Shown here piece after piece: positions 54,002 to 64,000 of a stretch of DNA of 64,000 nt (positions are counted from its first letter, which is position 1; every line of letters begins with the position of its first letter). The stretch lies in the NCBI GenBank assembly GCA_029238315.1, contig JAQWGI010000021.1, positions 16,574-80,573 on the forward strand, in the 5' to 3' direction. Source of the DNA: Polaribacter sp. Its GTDB lineage: Bacteria > Bacteroidota > Bacteroidia > Flavobacteriales > Flavobacteriaceae. Position numbers and translations under genes: made by a program. A model generated the notes under the pieces. That model saw only the letters and a list, made by a program, of their open reading frames with translations, searched no databases and had not been told where the DNA came from.

Positions 54002-56065
54002 TTAATCAGGGTATTCTACACGCACATGATAGATATTCATTAATTTTCTTTTGATTACTTTTTTTATTTTTTCAATCTCACTAAAAGTAATATCAGAATT
54101 AATAAATTGGTTGTCTAGCTTTTGTTTTTCTACGATCTTATCTATTAAATTATCTATAGACTGGGCTGTAGGTTGTTGTAAACTTTTTGAAGCAGCTTCA
54201 GCGGCATCACATATCATTAATATAGCAGTTTCTTTAGAGAAAGGAACTGGTCCTTTGTACTGAAATTTTTTAATATCAGCTTCTTCTTCTGGACTTTGTT
54301 CTTGTTCTTTAACATAGAAGTAATATACCAAACTTGTGCCGTGGTGGGTTCTAATAAAGTCTATAATTCTATCTGGAAGTCTATATTGTTTGGCAAGCTC
54401 TATTCCTTTAATTACATGATCAGTAATTATTTTTGCGCTATCTGTTGGAGATAGATCATTATGTGGATTCACACCTGTAGACTGATTTTCAATAAAATAC
54501 ATTGGATTTAATATTTTTCCAATATCATGATATAGAGCACCTGTTCTAACTAGCATTGAATTTGCGCCAATTTCATTAGCCGCTGCTTCCGCTAAATTAG
54601 CAACCTGCATTGAATGTTGAAATGTACCTGGCGCCTTTTCATTCAACTCTCTTAAAAGTCTTGTATTGGTGCTTGATAGTTCTAACAAAGTAACATCTGA
54701 CACCAATCCAAATATTTTCTCGTAAGCATAGATGAAAAATAATGACAAAAATGACAACAAACCATTAGCTCCAAACATCATTAAATATTCCCAATTAATT
54801 TGAGACGCATTTCCTTCTTTAATAATTGAAAATGCAAGATATGTAATCATGTAAATTAATGTAATTTGACCTACAGAAATAAAAAGATTTGCTCTTTTGT
54901 GAAGTTCTGAGACAGTTAAAATAGTTACAATACCTGCTATAATATGAAGATAGATAAATTCAAAGCTATCGGGTACAATAAAACCCAGAAGCAACACGGT
55001 TAATACATGTGTAAACAAACCAAGTCTTGCATCAAAAAAAGCTTTCAAAACTATTGGTAAAATACTCAACGGGACCACATATAAGTAATCTGAGTTGTAT
55101 TTTACAACTAGGGTTTGAATCAAAAGCATAAAACTAACATTAAAAAATATAAATGTTACTTTGGTATTGTTATCAAAAATTTCTTTTCGATACTTATGCA
55201 AGAATAATAAAAGCATTAAAAGAGCTAGAGATACTAATATAGTATAACCCAATACAATCCAATAATAATTAGCATTTGTCCATAGTTTTGACTCTGACTG
55301 TCCTTTGAGTGAAAACAGAATAGCCATTTTTTTTCCTTCAACTATATCACCTTTTAAAATAATTAATTCACCTACTGAAACCTTTCCTTTACTGAGGGAA
55401 ATTTCATTAACTGATTCATCAATTACTTTTTGAGTAAACTCATTATCATAAGAAACATTTGGTTTTATAACTTCAGAAAGTATCGATAAATTAATATTCT
55501 GAGAATAACTGTAAGGCTGCTCACCCAAACTATTTTTAATGAGTTCAAAAACATCTTTTGAATACAACAAATTAGTATAGATGATATCTTGTACTTGATT
55601 ATCTTTCTTTAAGGCAATGAAACTATTTTTATCAGAAATAATTCCTTCACTAGTAGCCTCTATAAAACCATTATTATATACATTGTCAATTATAGTATTA
55701 CCAGTTAACACCATAGACTCAATATCAATTTTTGATAATGAATCGCTTACATTATATAATGATGTTCTCAATTGGTAAGCTTTTTTTACCTCCGATACAG
55801 TTTCTTTATTAAATTGAAAATATAATTTGGCAGCTACTTCTATTGTTTTAATTTCCTCTGTAATTTCCTCTTCAGATTTATTGATTGCAAAATCAAAGGG
55901 AGCGTAGAGATTATCATATTGCCAGGGCTTTCCCTTGGTAAACTCATATTTAAACTGTCCTCCTTTTGGGAAAAGATATACAATAGCAATGGTTGTGATT
56001 AAAAATAGAATAACCTTGTATATGGTAGTGTTATGCTTGTATAATTTGTTTACAGTTTTACTCAT
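54002..56065 (-). CDS. 7TM-HD domain phosphohydrolase (PgpH-like)
   Basis: A membrane HD-domain phosphodiesterase. Family members such as PgpH hydrolyse c-di-AMP; the exact substrate here is inferred. The 687-residue protein has an N-terminal helix (about 14-34), a roughly 240-residue extracellular domain, then about seven helices (265-470), and an HD domain. The HD domain includes PGTFQHSMQVANLAEAAA, GALYHDIGKILNP and THHGTSLVYYF, with all metal-binding His/Asp. I use the ATG at 56065 (MSKTVNKLYKHN); an in-frame ATG at 56086 is possible. Confidence 0.9.
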   Translation of the reverse strand: MSKTVNKLYKHNTTIYKVILFLITTIAIVYLFPKGGQFKYEFTKGKPWQYDNLYAPFDFAINKSEEEITEEIKTIEVAAKLYFQFNKETVSEVKKAYQLRTSLYNVSDSLSKIDIESMVLTGNTIIDNVYNNGFIEATSEGIISDKNSFIALKKDNQVQDIIYTNLLYSKDVFELIKNSLGEQPYSYSQNINLSILSEVIKPNVSYDNEFTQKVIDESVNEISLSKGKVSVGELIILKGDIVEGKKMAILFSLKGQSESKLWTNANYYWIVLGYTILVSLALLMLLLFLHKYRKEIFDNNTKVTFIFFNVSFMLLIQTLVVKYNSDYLYVVPLSILPIVLKAFFDARLGLFTHVLTVLLLGFIVPDSFEFIYLHIIAGIVTILTVSELHKRANLFISVGQITLIYMITYLAFSIIKEGNASQINWEYLMMFGANGLLSFLSLFFIYAYEKIFGLVSDVTLLELSSTNTRLLRELNEKAPGTFQHSMQVANLAEAAANEIGANSMLVRTGALYHDIGKILNPMYFIENQSTGVNPHNDLSPTDSAKIITDHVIKGIELAKQYRLPDRIIDFIRTHHGTSLVYYFYVKEQEQSPEEEADIKKFQYKGPVPFSKETAILMICDAAEAASKSLQQPTAQSIDNLIDKIVEKQKLDNQFINSDITFSEIEKIKKVIKRKLMNIYHVRVEYPD

Positions 56066-56195
56066 ATGTATACATGTTGTGAACACAAACTTAACTTAAA
56101 AAAATGGACGTCAAAAATTGAAAGGTTGGTTTCCTGATAAATTTGATTTAAAATAGTTAGTTTTGTTTGATAATAGCACATTAAAAATATTGAAA

Positions 56196-57383
56196 ATGAA
56201 AATCAAAGAAGTTGTAATTGTATCAGTAGGCAGAACACCAATAGGAAGTTTCTTGGGTAGTCTATCAAAAATCACAGCTCCAAAATTAGGTGCAATAGCT
56301 ATTAAAGGTGCCCTAAATAAAATTAATCTTAACCCAAACCAAGTTGACGAGGTTTTTATGGGTAATGTAGTATCAGCTGGTTTAGGTCAAGCACCCGCAA
56401 GACAAGCTGCAATATTAGCTGGCATTTCAGAGACTGTTCCTTGTACAACAATTAATAAGGTTTGCTCTTCCGGAATGAAAGCTATCATGTTAGCAGCTCA
56501 ATCTATAGCTTTAGGAGATGCAACAATTGTAGTTGCTGGTGGCATGGAAAACATGAGCTCAATTCCTCATTACCTTCACGGAAGACAAGGAACTAAATTT
56601 GGCCCCACTACATTAGAAGACGGAATGCAAAAAGATGGTTTGGTAGATGCTTATGACAATGTTGCAATGGGTGTTTGCGCAGATGCATGTGCAACTAAAT
56701 TCGGTTTTTCAAGGGAGGAGCAAGATGCTTATGCAATACAATCTTACCAAAGATCAACTGAAGCCTGGAAATTAGGAAAGTTTTCTGATGAAATTATTCC
56801 AGTAGAAATACCACAACGAAAAGGCCCCTCTATTTTTATGGATGAAGATGAGGAATATAAAAATGTTAGGATGGAAAAAATCCCTTCCTTAAGAGCTGCT
56901 TTTTCAAAAGACGGAACTGTAACTGCTGCAAATGCATCTACAATTAACGATGGTGGTGCAGCTTTAATTTTAATGTCTGAAGAAAAAGCACTAGAATTAA
57001 ATCTTACACCTATTGCCAAAATTAAAAGCTATGCAGATGCCGCCCATGAACCAAAATGGTTTACTACCGCTCCATCAAAAGCAATTCCAAAAGCCTTAGA
57101 AAAAATAGATATGTCTATTGATGAAATAGAGTATTTTGAATTAAACGAGGCTTTTTCTGTAGTAGGATTAGCTAATATGAAAATACTAGGATTAAAAGAT
57201 GACATCGTAAATGTTAATGGTGGTGCAGTGTCTTTAGGTCATCCGCTAGGGGTTTCAGGAGCAAGAATAATTATTTCACTACTATCTGTATTAAAACAAA
57301 ATAAAGCTAAAATTGGAGCTGCAGGAATTTGCAATGGTGGCGGTGGTGCAAGTGCAATGATTATTGAATCTCTTTTAAAATAA
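56196..57383 (+). CDS. Acetyl-CoA C-acetyltransferase (thiolase)
   Basis: A degradative or biosynthetic thiolase of 395 residues, forming or cleaving acetoacetyl-CoA. The active-site Cys is Cys90 in NKVCSSGMKA. The other catalytic residues are His in GHPLGVSGARI near 350 and Cys in CNGGGGASAM near 381. The thiolase motif NEAFSVV is near 320. I start at 56196 (MKIKEVVIVSVGRTP), the conventional start; the open frame upstream begins at a TTG (56163). It probably shares an operon with the next gene 6 bp downstream. Confidence 0.93.
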   Translation: MKIKEVVIVSVGRTPIGSFLGSLSKITAPKLGAIAIKGALNKINLNPNQVDEVFMGNVVSAGLGQAPARQAAILAGISETVPCTTINKVCSSGMKAIMLAAQSIALGDATIVVAGGMENMSSIPHYLHGRQGTKFGPTTLEDGMQKDGLVDAYDNVAMGVCADACATKFGFSREEQDAYAIQSYQRSTEAWKLGKFSDEIIPVEIPQRKGPSIFMDEDEEYKNVRMEKIPSLRAAFSKDGTVTAANASTINDGGAALILMSEEKALELNLTPIAKIKSYADAAHEPKWFTTAPSKAIPKALEKIDMSIDEIEYFELNEAFSVVGLANMKILGLKDDIVNVNGGAVSLGHPLGVSGARIIISLLSVLKQNKAKIGAAGICNGGGGASAMIIESLLK

Positions 57384-57389
57384 AAAAAT

Positions 57390-58160
57390 ATGCTCTACGG
57401 CATTTGTAATTTAAGTATTGTACCTCTTCGATTGGAAGCAAGTGATGCATCAGAAATGGTCTCTCAGATCCTTTTTGGAGAGGAATTCAAAGTACTTGAA
57501 AAAGAAAAAAAGTGGAGTAAAATTGAATTGAGTTTTGATGGCTATATTGGCTATATAGACAATAAGCAATATGAAGTAATAGACGAGAAAACTTTTAATA
57601 ATTTATCGAATTCTAAACATTATTATTCGACTGAAATAATAGATTTTGTTACTACAAAAGAAAATCAATTAAGCACTATTTCTATTGGTTCTAGACTTCC
57701 TTTTTACAAGGATCAACACTTTACAATTGGTGCAAAAGATTATTTTTACGATGGTAATGTATATTCAGAAAAATTGGCAAAAAACGAAATCATTCGAAAA
57801 GCATTTCAATTTTTAAATACACCTTATTTATGGGGTGGAAAAACTCCATTTGGAATAGATTGTTCTGGTTTTACACAATTAGTTTACAAGCTCTGCGGCT
57901 ATTCTCTTCTAAGAGATGCTAAAGATCAAGCTACTCAAGGAGAAGTTTTGAGCTTTATAGAAGAATCTGAGCCCGGTGACCTAGCCTTTTTTGACAATGA
58001 AGAGGGTAGTATTGTACATGTTGGAATTATTATGAATGATTACAACATTATACATGCTCACGGAAAAGTAAGAATAGACACATTAGATCACAGTGGTATT
58101 TACAATGTAGACACCAAAACACACACCCATAAATTAAGAGTAATTAAAAAAATTATATAA
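57390..58160 (+). CDS. NlpC/P60 family peptidase with SH3-like domains
   Basis: A cell-wall peptidase (gamma-D-glutamyl-diamino acid endopeptidase type) of 256 residues. The first 125 residues hold SH3-like segments (RLEASDASEMVSQILFGEEF...). The C40 catalytic domain follows with Cys in GIDCSGFTQLVY near 152, His in VHVGI near 212 and a third polar residue His in IIHAHGKV. There is no obvious signal peptide, so export route or a cytosolic role is unclear. A strong terminator follows. Confidence 0.88.
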   Translation: MLYGICNLSIVPLRLEASDASEMVSQILFGEEFKVLEKEKKWSKIELSFDGYIGYIDNKQYEVIDEKTFNNLSNSKHYYSTEIIDFVTTKENQLSTISIGSRLPFYKDQHFTIGAKDYFYDGNVYSEKLAKNEIIRKAFQFLNTPYLWGGKTPFGIDCSGFTQLVYKLCGYSLLRDAKDQATQGEVLSFIEESEPGDLAFFDNEEGSIVHVGIIMNDYNIIHAHGKVRIDTLDHSGIYNVDTKTHTHKLRVIKKII

Positions 58161-58191
58161 AAAAAAGTCAACGTTAGCGTTGACTTTTTTT
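58161..58191. terminator. Bidirectional terminator
   Basis: GTCAACG (58167-58173) pairs with CGTTGAC (58178-58184) around TTAG, with A6 before and T7 after, so it works on both strands: for the NlpC gene and for the convergent TPR gene. Confidence 0.88.
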
Positions 58192-58212
58192 ATAACAGGT
58201 TAAAACAAATTT

Positions 58213-59457
58213 TTAATCTCTCATTTCTCTGTAAAGGTCTGTAAATTCAGTAGCTTTTTCTTCCATCTCTAAAGTTTGATATATATTCATCAAAAATTGA
58301 ACAGTATTTATACTTCTGCTATATTTATCAGCTTTTTCTAAATAAGGTAAAGCTTGTTTATGAACTCCTTTTTGCTTTAACAGTAATTCGTCGTACTTAT
58401 CGAAATCAGATAAATTGTTATTCATTTCATCAACTATTTCTTTTTCCTGATTCATAATAACTATAGCTAAATTTAAATAAGCATCACCATAATCCTCTTT
58501 TAATTCAATTGCTCTCTCATAATTTTTCCTAGCCTCCTCGACCTTACCATCATTAAAACTAATCACACCTAAATTAAAAAACAATTGAGGGTTATTTGGG
58601 TCTATACTTATAGCTAGCTCAATAAGCTCTCCATACTTTTCCATATTTTTTAATTGGAAATAGATATCTGCATGGGTTAAAATTAAATTAATATCTTTTG
58701 GATACGCTTTTCTCGCTTCACCAACTGCTACTAATGCTTCTTCGATTTTTCCTTGGCTTTTTAAGATGTAAGCCACATTCTTAATAATATCTCCAGTTTT
58801 TGATTCAGTTAATTCATTAACTGGATCCTTGTAAAGACCTAATTTAACTTGTAAATCTCTATTCTTTTCATCTCCAAGATCTTCTTTCTCATCTGAAGAC
58901 TTATTTGTCGCATAGTATATTTTAGATATTCCAGTGTACCCAATGTCTTGTAATTCTTTGTAATATTTCAAAGAATTATCATAGTCTTTCGCTAGGCTTG
59001 AACTTACTGCTGCATTATATATAAAAATGGTGTCTGCCTTACTCAATTGATAGGTCAAATAAAAACTATCAGATGCGTTCTTATAGTCTTGGCCTGTGTA
59101 TTGGTCACTTGCTAATTGGTAAACTTCTTGTACCATTTGATTTTGAAGCGTAGTTCCCATTTCAGTATACCTCATTTTACCAGTTTCATTCTCAAAATTA
59201 AATAAGTTTTCAAAAGCATTCGCTGCAGTTTTAAAATCTTTTTTTCCGTAAAAAGCTTGAGCTTTTAAGAAATAGAACTTTCCTTTAATTTTATCATCCA
59301 TGTTTGCAATTAGAGATTGAGCCGAACTTATGGCTGTTATTGCTGTTGGATAATCTTTAATTTTTAAAGCCTTTTCTGCTGCTTTTAATTCATTTTTTTG
59401 GGCAAAAGTGGAGAGGGTTGCTAATCCAAATGCTAATGCTAATACCTTCGTTTTCAT
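58213..59457 (-). CDS. Secreted tetratricopeptide repeat (TPR) protein
   Basis: A 414-residue exported protein. A signal peptide (residues 1-19, ending TFAQ) precedes tandem TPR-type helix pairs, with good examples FYLTYQLSKADTIFIYNAAV, ALVAVGEARKAYPKDINLIL and LFFNLGVISFNDGKVEEARK followed by ERAIELKEDYGDAYLNLAIV. TPR domains mediate protein contacts; the partner is unknown. It lies 25 bp after gyrA in the same direction and is probably co-transcribed. A terminator follows its stop. Confidence 0.85.
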   Translation of the reverse strand: MKTKVLALAFGLATLSTFAQKNELKAAEKALKIKDYPTAITAISSAQSLIANMDDKIKGKFYFLKAQAFYGKKDFKTAANAFENLFNFENETGKMRYTEMGTTLQNQMVQEVYQLASDQYTGQDYKNASDSFYLTYQLSKADTIFIYNAAVSSSLAKDYDNSLKYYKELQDIGYTGISKIYYATNKSSDEKEDLGDEKNRDLQVKLGLYKDPVNELTESKTGDIIKNVAYILKSQGKIEEALVAVGEARKAYPKDINLILTHADIYFQLKNMEKYGELIELAISIDPNNPQLFFNLGVISFNDGKVEEARKNYERAIELKEDYGDAYLNLAIVIMNQEKEIVDEMNNNLSDFDKYDELLLKQKGVHKQALPYLEKADKYSRSINTVQFLMNIYQTLEMEEKATEFTDLYREMRD

Positions 59458-59482
59458 CTTAAATTATTTATTTTTTTAATAG

Positions 59483-62032
59483 TTATTCTTGGTTATCGTT
59501 TGTTATATTATCAGTTTCAGAAGTGTTATCAGTTTCAGAAGTGTTATCACCTTCATCTGAAGCAGCTTCTACAATTCCTTCTTCATCAGTATCTTCCTCA
59601 TGCATTACCTTTGCTACTGCAGCAATACTGTCTGAATCTTTAATATTGATTAATTTCACCCCTTGTGTAGCTCTACCCATTACACGTAAATCTTCAACTG
59701 CCATTCGTATTGTAATCCCTGATTTATTAATGATCATTAAATCATTGGAATCATCTACATTTTTGATGGCTACTAAATCACCAGTCTTTTCAGATATATT
59801 TAAAGTCTTTACACCTTTACCTCCTCTATTAGTTACTCTGTAATCCTCAAGTTTAGAGCGTTTACCATAACCTCTTTCAGAAACTACTAGGATATTACTT
59901 TCCATATCATTTACAGCAACCATACCAATAACTTCATCATTTTCGTGAGCTAAAGTAATTCCTCTTACCCCTGAGGCAGTTCTTCCCATTGGTCTTGTTT
60001 TTGCTTCTTCAAAACGAATAGATTTACCAGACTTCAACGCTAACATTACCTGACTATCTCCAGATGTTAATTTAGCTTCAAGTAACTCATCCCCTTCTCT
60101 AATAGTAATAGCATTAATACCATTAGTTCTAGGTCTAGAATATTGTTCTAAAGATGTTTTCTTTACCTGACCTTTTTTGGTGGCCATTATTACATAATGG
60201 CTATTAATATACTCCTCATCTTTGAGGTCTTGCGTTACTAAAAATGCTTTAACCTTGTCATCCTGCTCTATGTTTATCAAATTTTGCATTGCTCTTCCTT
60301 TAGAGCTTTTACCTCCTTCTGGAATCTCATAAACACGCATCCAAAATACTTTACCTTTTTGAGTGAAGAACAACATGTATTGGTGATTAGTACCCACAAA
60401 TAAATGTTCTAGAAAGTCTTCATTCCTGGTCGCTACTCCTTTTTGACCTCGCCCTCCTCTATTTTGAACTTTATATTCATCAAGATTAGTTCTTTTTAAG
60501 TATCCAGCATTTGAAATAGTAACTACAACCTTAGTATTAGGAATCATATCTTCAATACTCATATCTCCTCCTGCATACTCAATTAGTGATCTTCGCGCAT
60601 CACCATATTTATCTCTAACTGCTATTAATTCATCAGTTATGATTTGGTAACGTCTAGACTCATTGTCTAAAATATCTTTCAAATCAATAATAGTTTTCAT
60701 AATTTCATCAAACTCAGCCCTTAGCTTATCTTGCTCAAGACCAGTTAACTGACGTAGCCTCATCTCAACTATCGCTTTAGCTTGAATTTCGGTTAATTCA
60801 AACCTTGCAATTAAACTTTCACGGGCAAGATCTGCATTACTAGATCCTCTAATAATTTTTATAACTTCATCAATATTATCAGAAGCGATTATTAAGCCCT
60901 CTAAAATATGAGCTCTTGCTTCAGCTTTTTTTAGTTCAAATTTTGTCCTTCTAACAACTACTTCATGTCTATGTTCAACAAAATAATGAATTAACTGTTT
61001 TAAGTTTAGTTGTTCTGGACGACCATTAACCAGTGCAATATTATTGACGCTAAAAGAAGTTTGTAAACCTGTGTATTTGTATAATTTATTTAAAACAATA
61101 TTAGGAATAGCATCACGTTTTAATATGTACACAATTCGCATTCCATTTCTATCAGATTCATCTCTAATATTTGAGATTCCTTCTAATTTTTTATCATTAA
61201 CTAATTCAGCAGTTTTTTTAATCATTTCTGCTTTATTAACCTGATAAGGAATTTCAGTAACTATGATACATTCTCTTCCTTTAACTTCTTCAATTACAGC
61301 TTTGGCACGCATGACTATTCTACCTCTTCCTGTATGAAAAGCATCTTTCACCCCTTCGTATCCATAAATTATCCCTCCTGTTGGAAAATCTGGGGCTTTT
61401 ATATGCTCCATTAATTCATCGATCTCAATATCTCTGTTTTGAATGTATGCCAATGTTCCATTCACAACTTCAGTTAAATTATGAGGGGCCATATTTGTTG
61501 CCATACCTACAGCTATACCTGAAGCACCATTTACCAAAAGATTTGGAATTCTTGTAGGTAGAACGGTTGGTTCGTGAAGCGTATCATCAAAATTAAGTCT
61601 ATGATCTACAGTATCTTTTTCTATATCTGATAACATATCCTCAGATATTTTCTGCATTCTAACTTCAGTATATCGCATTGCTGCAGGGCTATCTCCATCA
61701 ACAGAACCAAAATTCCCTTGACCATCAACCATCATATAACGAACACTCCAGTTTTGTGCCATACGAACCATAGAATCGTAGACTGAGGTATCTCCATGTG
61801 GATGATACTTACCCAAAACTTCTCCTACAATTCTTGCAGATTTTTTGTATGATCCAGTGGCTTTAATACCTAACTCATGCATTCCGAACAAAACTCTCCT
61901 ATGAACGGGTTTTAAACCATCTCTTACATCGGGTAATGCTCTTGAGACTATCACGGACATTGAATAATCAATATATGCAGATTTCATCTGCTCTTCTATG
62001 TTAATAGGAATCAACTTTTCTCCCTCTGCCAT
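59483..62032 (-). CDS. gyrA: DNA gyrase subunit A
   Basis: Type II topoisomerase subunit that cleaves and rejoins DNA. The 849-residue protein has the 5Y-CAP/WHD region with catalytic Tyr121 (AAMRYTEVR), the quinolone-region [10 protein letters not shown] near 77-86, and the C-terminal beta-pinwheel starting near 500 with the [10 protein letters not shown] gyrase box near 535. The position equivalent to E. coli Ser83 is Thr82, as commonly seen in flavobacteria. The tail is acidic and contains an exact 18-bp duplication (59513-59530 and 59531-59548). Confidence 0.97.
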   Translation of the reverse strand: MAEGEKLIPINIEEQMKSAYIDYSMSVIVSRALPDVRDGLKPVHRRVLFGMHELGIKATGSYKKSARIVGEVLGKYHPHGDTSVYDSMVRMAQNWSVRYMMVDGQGNFGSVDGDSPAAMRYTEVRMQKISEDMLSDIEKDTVDHRLNFDDTLHEPTVLPTRIPNLLVNGASGIAVGMATNMAPHNLTEVVNGTLAYIQNRDIEIDELMEHIKAPDFPTGGIIYGYEGVKDAFHTGRGRIVMRAKAVIEEVKGRECIIVTEIPYQVNKAEMIKKTAELVNDKKLEGISNIRDESDRNGMRIVYILKRDAIPNIVLNKLYKYTGLQTSFSVNNIALVNGRPEQLNLKQLIHYFVEHRHEVVVRRTKFELKKAEARAHILEGLIIASDNIDEVIKIIRGSSNADLARESLIARFELTEIQAKAIVEMRLRQLTGLEQDKLRAEFDEIMKTIIDLKDILDNESRRYQIITDELIAVRDKYGDARRSLIEYAGGDMSIEDMIPNTKVVVTISNAGYLKRTNLDEYKVQNRGGRGQKGVATRNEDFLEHLFVGTNHQYMLFFTQKGKVFWMRVYEIPEGGKSSKGRAMQNLINIEQDDKVKAFLVTQDLKDEEYINSHYVIMATKKGQVKKTSLEQYSRPRTNGINAITIREGDELLEAKLTSGDSQVMLALKSGKSIRFEEAKTRPMGRTASGVRGITLAHENDEVIGMVAVNDMESNILVVSERGYGKRSKLEDYRVTNRGGKGVKTLNISEKTGDLVAIKNVDDSNDLMIINKSGITIRMAVEDLRVMGRATQGVKLINIKDSDSIAAVAKVMHEEDTDEEGIVEAASDEGDNTSETDNTSETDNITNDNQE
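59513..59548 (-). repeat. 18-bp tandem duplication in the gyrA tail
   Basis: Two identical 18-bp units encode two copies of DNTSET within the disordered acidic C-terminus. It keeps the frame. Confidence 0.85.
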
Positions 62033-62077
62033 ACCTTGCTTTTATTGTTTAATTTTAACTGTTTTACTTATAATTAG

Positions 62078-62107
62078 CAAGATACTATAAATCCTATTTT
62101 CAGCAAA
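62078..62107 (-). promoter_or_regulatory. Promoter of gyrA
   Basis: On the minus strand TTTG (62107-62104) and TATCTTG (62084-62078) are 19 bp apart, the standard Bacteroidota spacing; the -7 element is a near match to TAnnTTTG. The predicted start is about 40 bp before the gyrA ATG. Confidence 0.5.
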
Positions 62108-62243
62108 GGTTTTAGTGCCTGAAAAGCCCATAGTTATTAACATTTATTGATAAAATTTACAGTTGATTTATACCCTTGATTTACAAGCCTTTCTGATCCA
62201 ATTTCGAGGGTTAAATTGTCAGTTTATAATTGATGGCATTCTT

Positions 62244-62277
62244 TTTGTATTTTATAAAGCAAAAAAGGTTAAATTTA
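62244..62277 (+). promoter_or_regulatory. Candidate promoter of clpC
   Basis: TTTG (62244-62247) and TAAATTTA (62270-62277) are 22 bp apart; the -7 box differs from TAnnTTTG at the last base. It lies about 20 bp before the ATG. Confidence 0.35.
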
Positions 62278-62297
62278 CAATAAAGAAAAAGCGATAT

Positions 62298-64000
62298 ATG
62301 GACGATAATTTTTCACCAAAGGTAAGAGATGTAATCACATTTAGTAAAGAAGAGGCACTAAGATTAGGTCATGATTTCATCGGAACTGAACATTTACTTC
62401 TAGGATTAATTCGAAAAGGAGACGGTAAAGCAATAGAAATATTACTTACTTTTCAAATTGATTTAGAATTGGTGAGAAAAAAACTTGAATTACTTAATCC
62501 GGCAGCTCCATCAATCCTTGAAGGTAATAAGAAAAAAAGCCTTCATTTAACTAGACAAGCAGAAAAAGCTTTAAAAACAACTTTTTTAGAAGCCAAATTA
62601 TATCAAAGTGAAGCTATAGATACAGCTCACTTATTGCTATGTATTTTAAGAAATGAAAATGATCCATCAACAAAATTATTAAACAAATATGATGTTGATT
62701 ATGACCAGGCCAAAACTTTATACAAAGAACTTCATACTGATAGTGATGATAATGATTTACCATCAAATCCAATTTCAGAAACTCCTTCAGATGATAGTGA
62801 GTTTGCTTCAGAAAAATCTAATCCTTATGATCAATCTCAAAAAAGCAAAGTCAGCAAGAAGTCTAAAACCCCAGTATTAGATAATTTTGGAAGAGATTTA
62901 ACTTTTTTAGCTGAAACTGGAAAATTAGATCCTGTTGTTGGACGGCATAAAGAAATAGAACGTGTGTCTCAAATTTTGAGTAGACGAAAAAAAAATAATC
63001 CCATGTTAATTGGTGAGCCAGGAGTTGGTAAATCTGCCATTGCTGAAGGACTTGCGCTAAGGATTATTAATCGGAAAGTATCTCGAATTCTTTTCAATAA
63101 AAGAATTGTTTCTTTGGATTTAGCAAGTTTAGTAGCTGGCACAAAATACAGAGGCCAATTTGAAGAACGCATGAAAGCATTAATGAATGAGCTTGAAAAA
63201 AATGATGATATTATTTTATTCATAGATGAGATTCATACAATAGTTGGTGCCGGAGGTGCTACAGGTTCTTTAGATGCATCAAATATGTTAAAGCCCGCTT
63301 TAGCTAGAGGTGAGATTCAATGTATTGGAGCTACCACACTTGACGAATACAGAACAAATATTGAAAAAGATGGTGCTCTAGAAAGACGTTTTCAAAAAAT
63401 AATTGTAAATCCTACTAGCGTTGAAGAAACCGTACAAATACTAAACAATATCAAAGAAAAATATGAGGTTCATCATCATGTAAATTACACCGATGAAGCA
63501 ATTAATGCTTGTGTAAAGCTGACCAATAGATACATGACTGATAGATATTTGCCTGACAAAGCAATTGATGCATTGGATGAGGCAGGTTCTAGAATTCATA
63601 TCACAAGTATTGTAGTTCCTGATCAAGTACTGGAGTTAGAAAAGCAATTGACGGTTGTTAGAGAACGAAAAACCAAAGCTGTAAATGGTCAAAAATATGA
63701 AGAGGCAGCAAAGTTACGTGATGATGAAAAGAACATTGAAGCTGCATTGCATTCTGCTCAACAACAATGGGAAGACGATTCAAAATTAAACAGAGAGCTT
63801 GTTACTGAAGATAATGTTGCTGAAGTTGTATCTATGATGACAGGAATTCCTGTAAATAGAGTTGCTGAAGCGGAAAGCCATAGGTTAGGTGAATTACCTC
63901 AAATGATTAAAGGAAAAGTAATTGGGCAAGATGAAGCTGTATCTAAGGTTGTAAAAGCAATTCAACGAAATAGAGTTGGGTTAAAAGACCCAAATAAACC
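62298..64000 (+). CDS. clpC: ATP-dependent Clp protease ATP-binding subunit ClpC (5' part, runs off window)
   Basis: A Hsp100-type AAA+ unfoldase that feeds substrates to ClpP. The gene starts at ATG 62298 and stays open to the window's end, 567 codons seen. The N-domain begins MDDNFSPKVRDVITFS with GTEHLLLGLI. A variable linker (about 145-195) is polar and acidic. AAA-1 has GEPGVGKSA (Walker A near 239) and IILFIDEIHT (Walker B). The middle coiled-coil, containing a UVR-like segment (KYEEAAKLRDDEKNIE), distinguishes ClpC from ClpA/ClpB. The AAA-2 domain starts at KVIGQDEAVSKV and is cut off. Confidence 0.94.
   Translation, partial: MDDNFSPKVRDVITFSKEEALRLGHDFIGTEHLLLGLIRKGDGKAIEILLTFQIDLELVRKKLELLNPAAPSILEGNKKKSLHLTRQAEKALKTTFLEAKLYQSEAIDTAHLLLCILRNENDPSTKLLNKYDVDYDQAKTLYKELHTDSDDNDLPSNPISETPSDDSEFASEKSNPYDQSQKSKVSKKSKTPVLDNFGRDLTFLAETGKLDPVVGRHKEIERVSQILSRRKKNNPMLIGEPGVGKSAIAEGLALRIINRKVSRILFNKRIVSLDLASLVAGTKYRGQFEERMKALMNELEKNDDIILFIDEIHTIVGAGGATGSLDASNMLKPALARGEIQCIGATTLDEYRTNIEKDGALERRFQKIIVNPTSVEETVQILNNIKEKYEVHHHVNYTDEAINACVKLTNRYMTDRYLPDKAIDALDEAGSRIHITSIVVPDQVLELEKQLTVVRERKTKAVNGQKYEEAAKLRDDEKNIEAALHSAQQQWEDDSKLNRELVTEDNVAEVVSMMTGIPVNRVAEAESHRLGELPQMIKGKVIGQDEAVSKVVKAIQRNRVGLKDPNK

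Overview
The window is AT-rich chromosomal DNA from a member of the Bacteroidota, most likely a marine Flavobacteriaceae (Polaribacter/Tenacibaculum-like; inferred from gene content, not from a search). Supporting signs are gldF and gldG, a giant surface protein with a type IX secretion (T9SS) C-terminal signal, promoters of the TTTG...TAnnTTTG type, almost no Shine-Dalgarno sites, and a core gene set typical of the group (purC, phoH, dnaN, gyrA, clpC).

Layout. 0-4.3 kb: a small unknown gene, purC and phoH on the minus strand, then a SAM hydrolase (DUF62), a monooxygenase-like protein and a GNAT enzyme on the plus strand. 4.4-6.7 kb: gldF-gldG. 6.9-9.2 kb: an aquaporin divergent from a PqiA-like membrane protein and a DUF1059 protein. 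9.3-13.4 kb: a tight operon of dienelactone hydrolase, PAP2 enzyme, GNAT-like acyltransferase and MFS carrier. 13.4-17.8 kb (minus): a PIG-L/LmbE deacetylase, an unannotated 35-residue membrane peptide and a sodium/solute symporter. 18-27.7 kb: dnaN and housekeeping or unknown genes. 27.8-34.9 kb: an NAD-dependent formate dehydrogenase cluster (fused NuoE-NuoF subunit, catalytic subunit, fdhD) interrupted by a GxxExxY cassette and ending in a three-fold repeated outer-membrane-type protein. 35-36.3 kb: a lipoprotein dipeptidase. 36.4-40.8 kb (minus): a polyamine operon (arginine decarboxylase, agmatinase, RMND1/DUF155 protein, deoxyhypusine-synthase-like enzyme, small acidic protein). 41.1-53.5 kb: a giant repeat-rich T9SS surface protein plus a divergent membrane AraC-type regulator. 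This block is bracketed by a tRNA-Arg gene and a degenerate copy of that tRNA's 3' end with its terminator. 53.5-53.9 kb: tRNA-Arg, tRNA-Pro and tRNA-Ser. 54-64 kb: a 7TM-HD phosphohydrolase, thiolase, NlpC/P60 peptidase, TPR protein, gyrA and the first part of clpC.

Most notable. (1) The giant protein (about 3,577 residues if intact) is split by a run of seven G on its coding strand. Removing one G joins the two frames exactly within an FG-GAP-type repeat, so this is either a phase-variable switch or a sequencing error. (2) The 57-bp repeat of a tRNA-Arg 3' end plus terminator flanks about 12.4 kb, and the remnant terminator now sits just after the giant gene's stop codon. (3) A family of short intergenic elements with TGTC...GACA ends is scattered over 4.2-22.5 kb. 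(4) A bacterial RMND1 homologue lies inside a polyamine / deoxyhypusine-synthase-like operon. No CRISPR array, rRNA, integrase or insertion sequence was seen.
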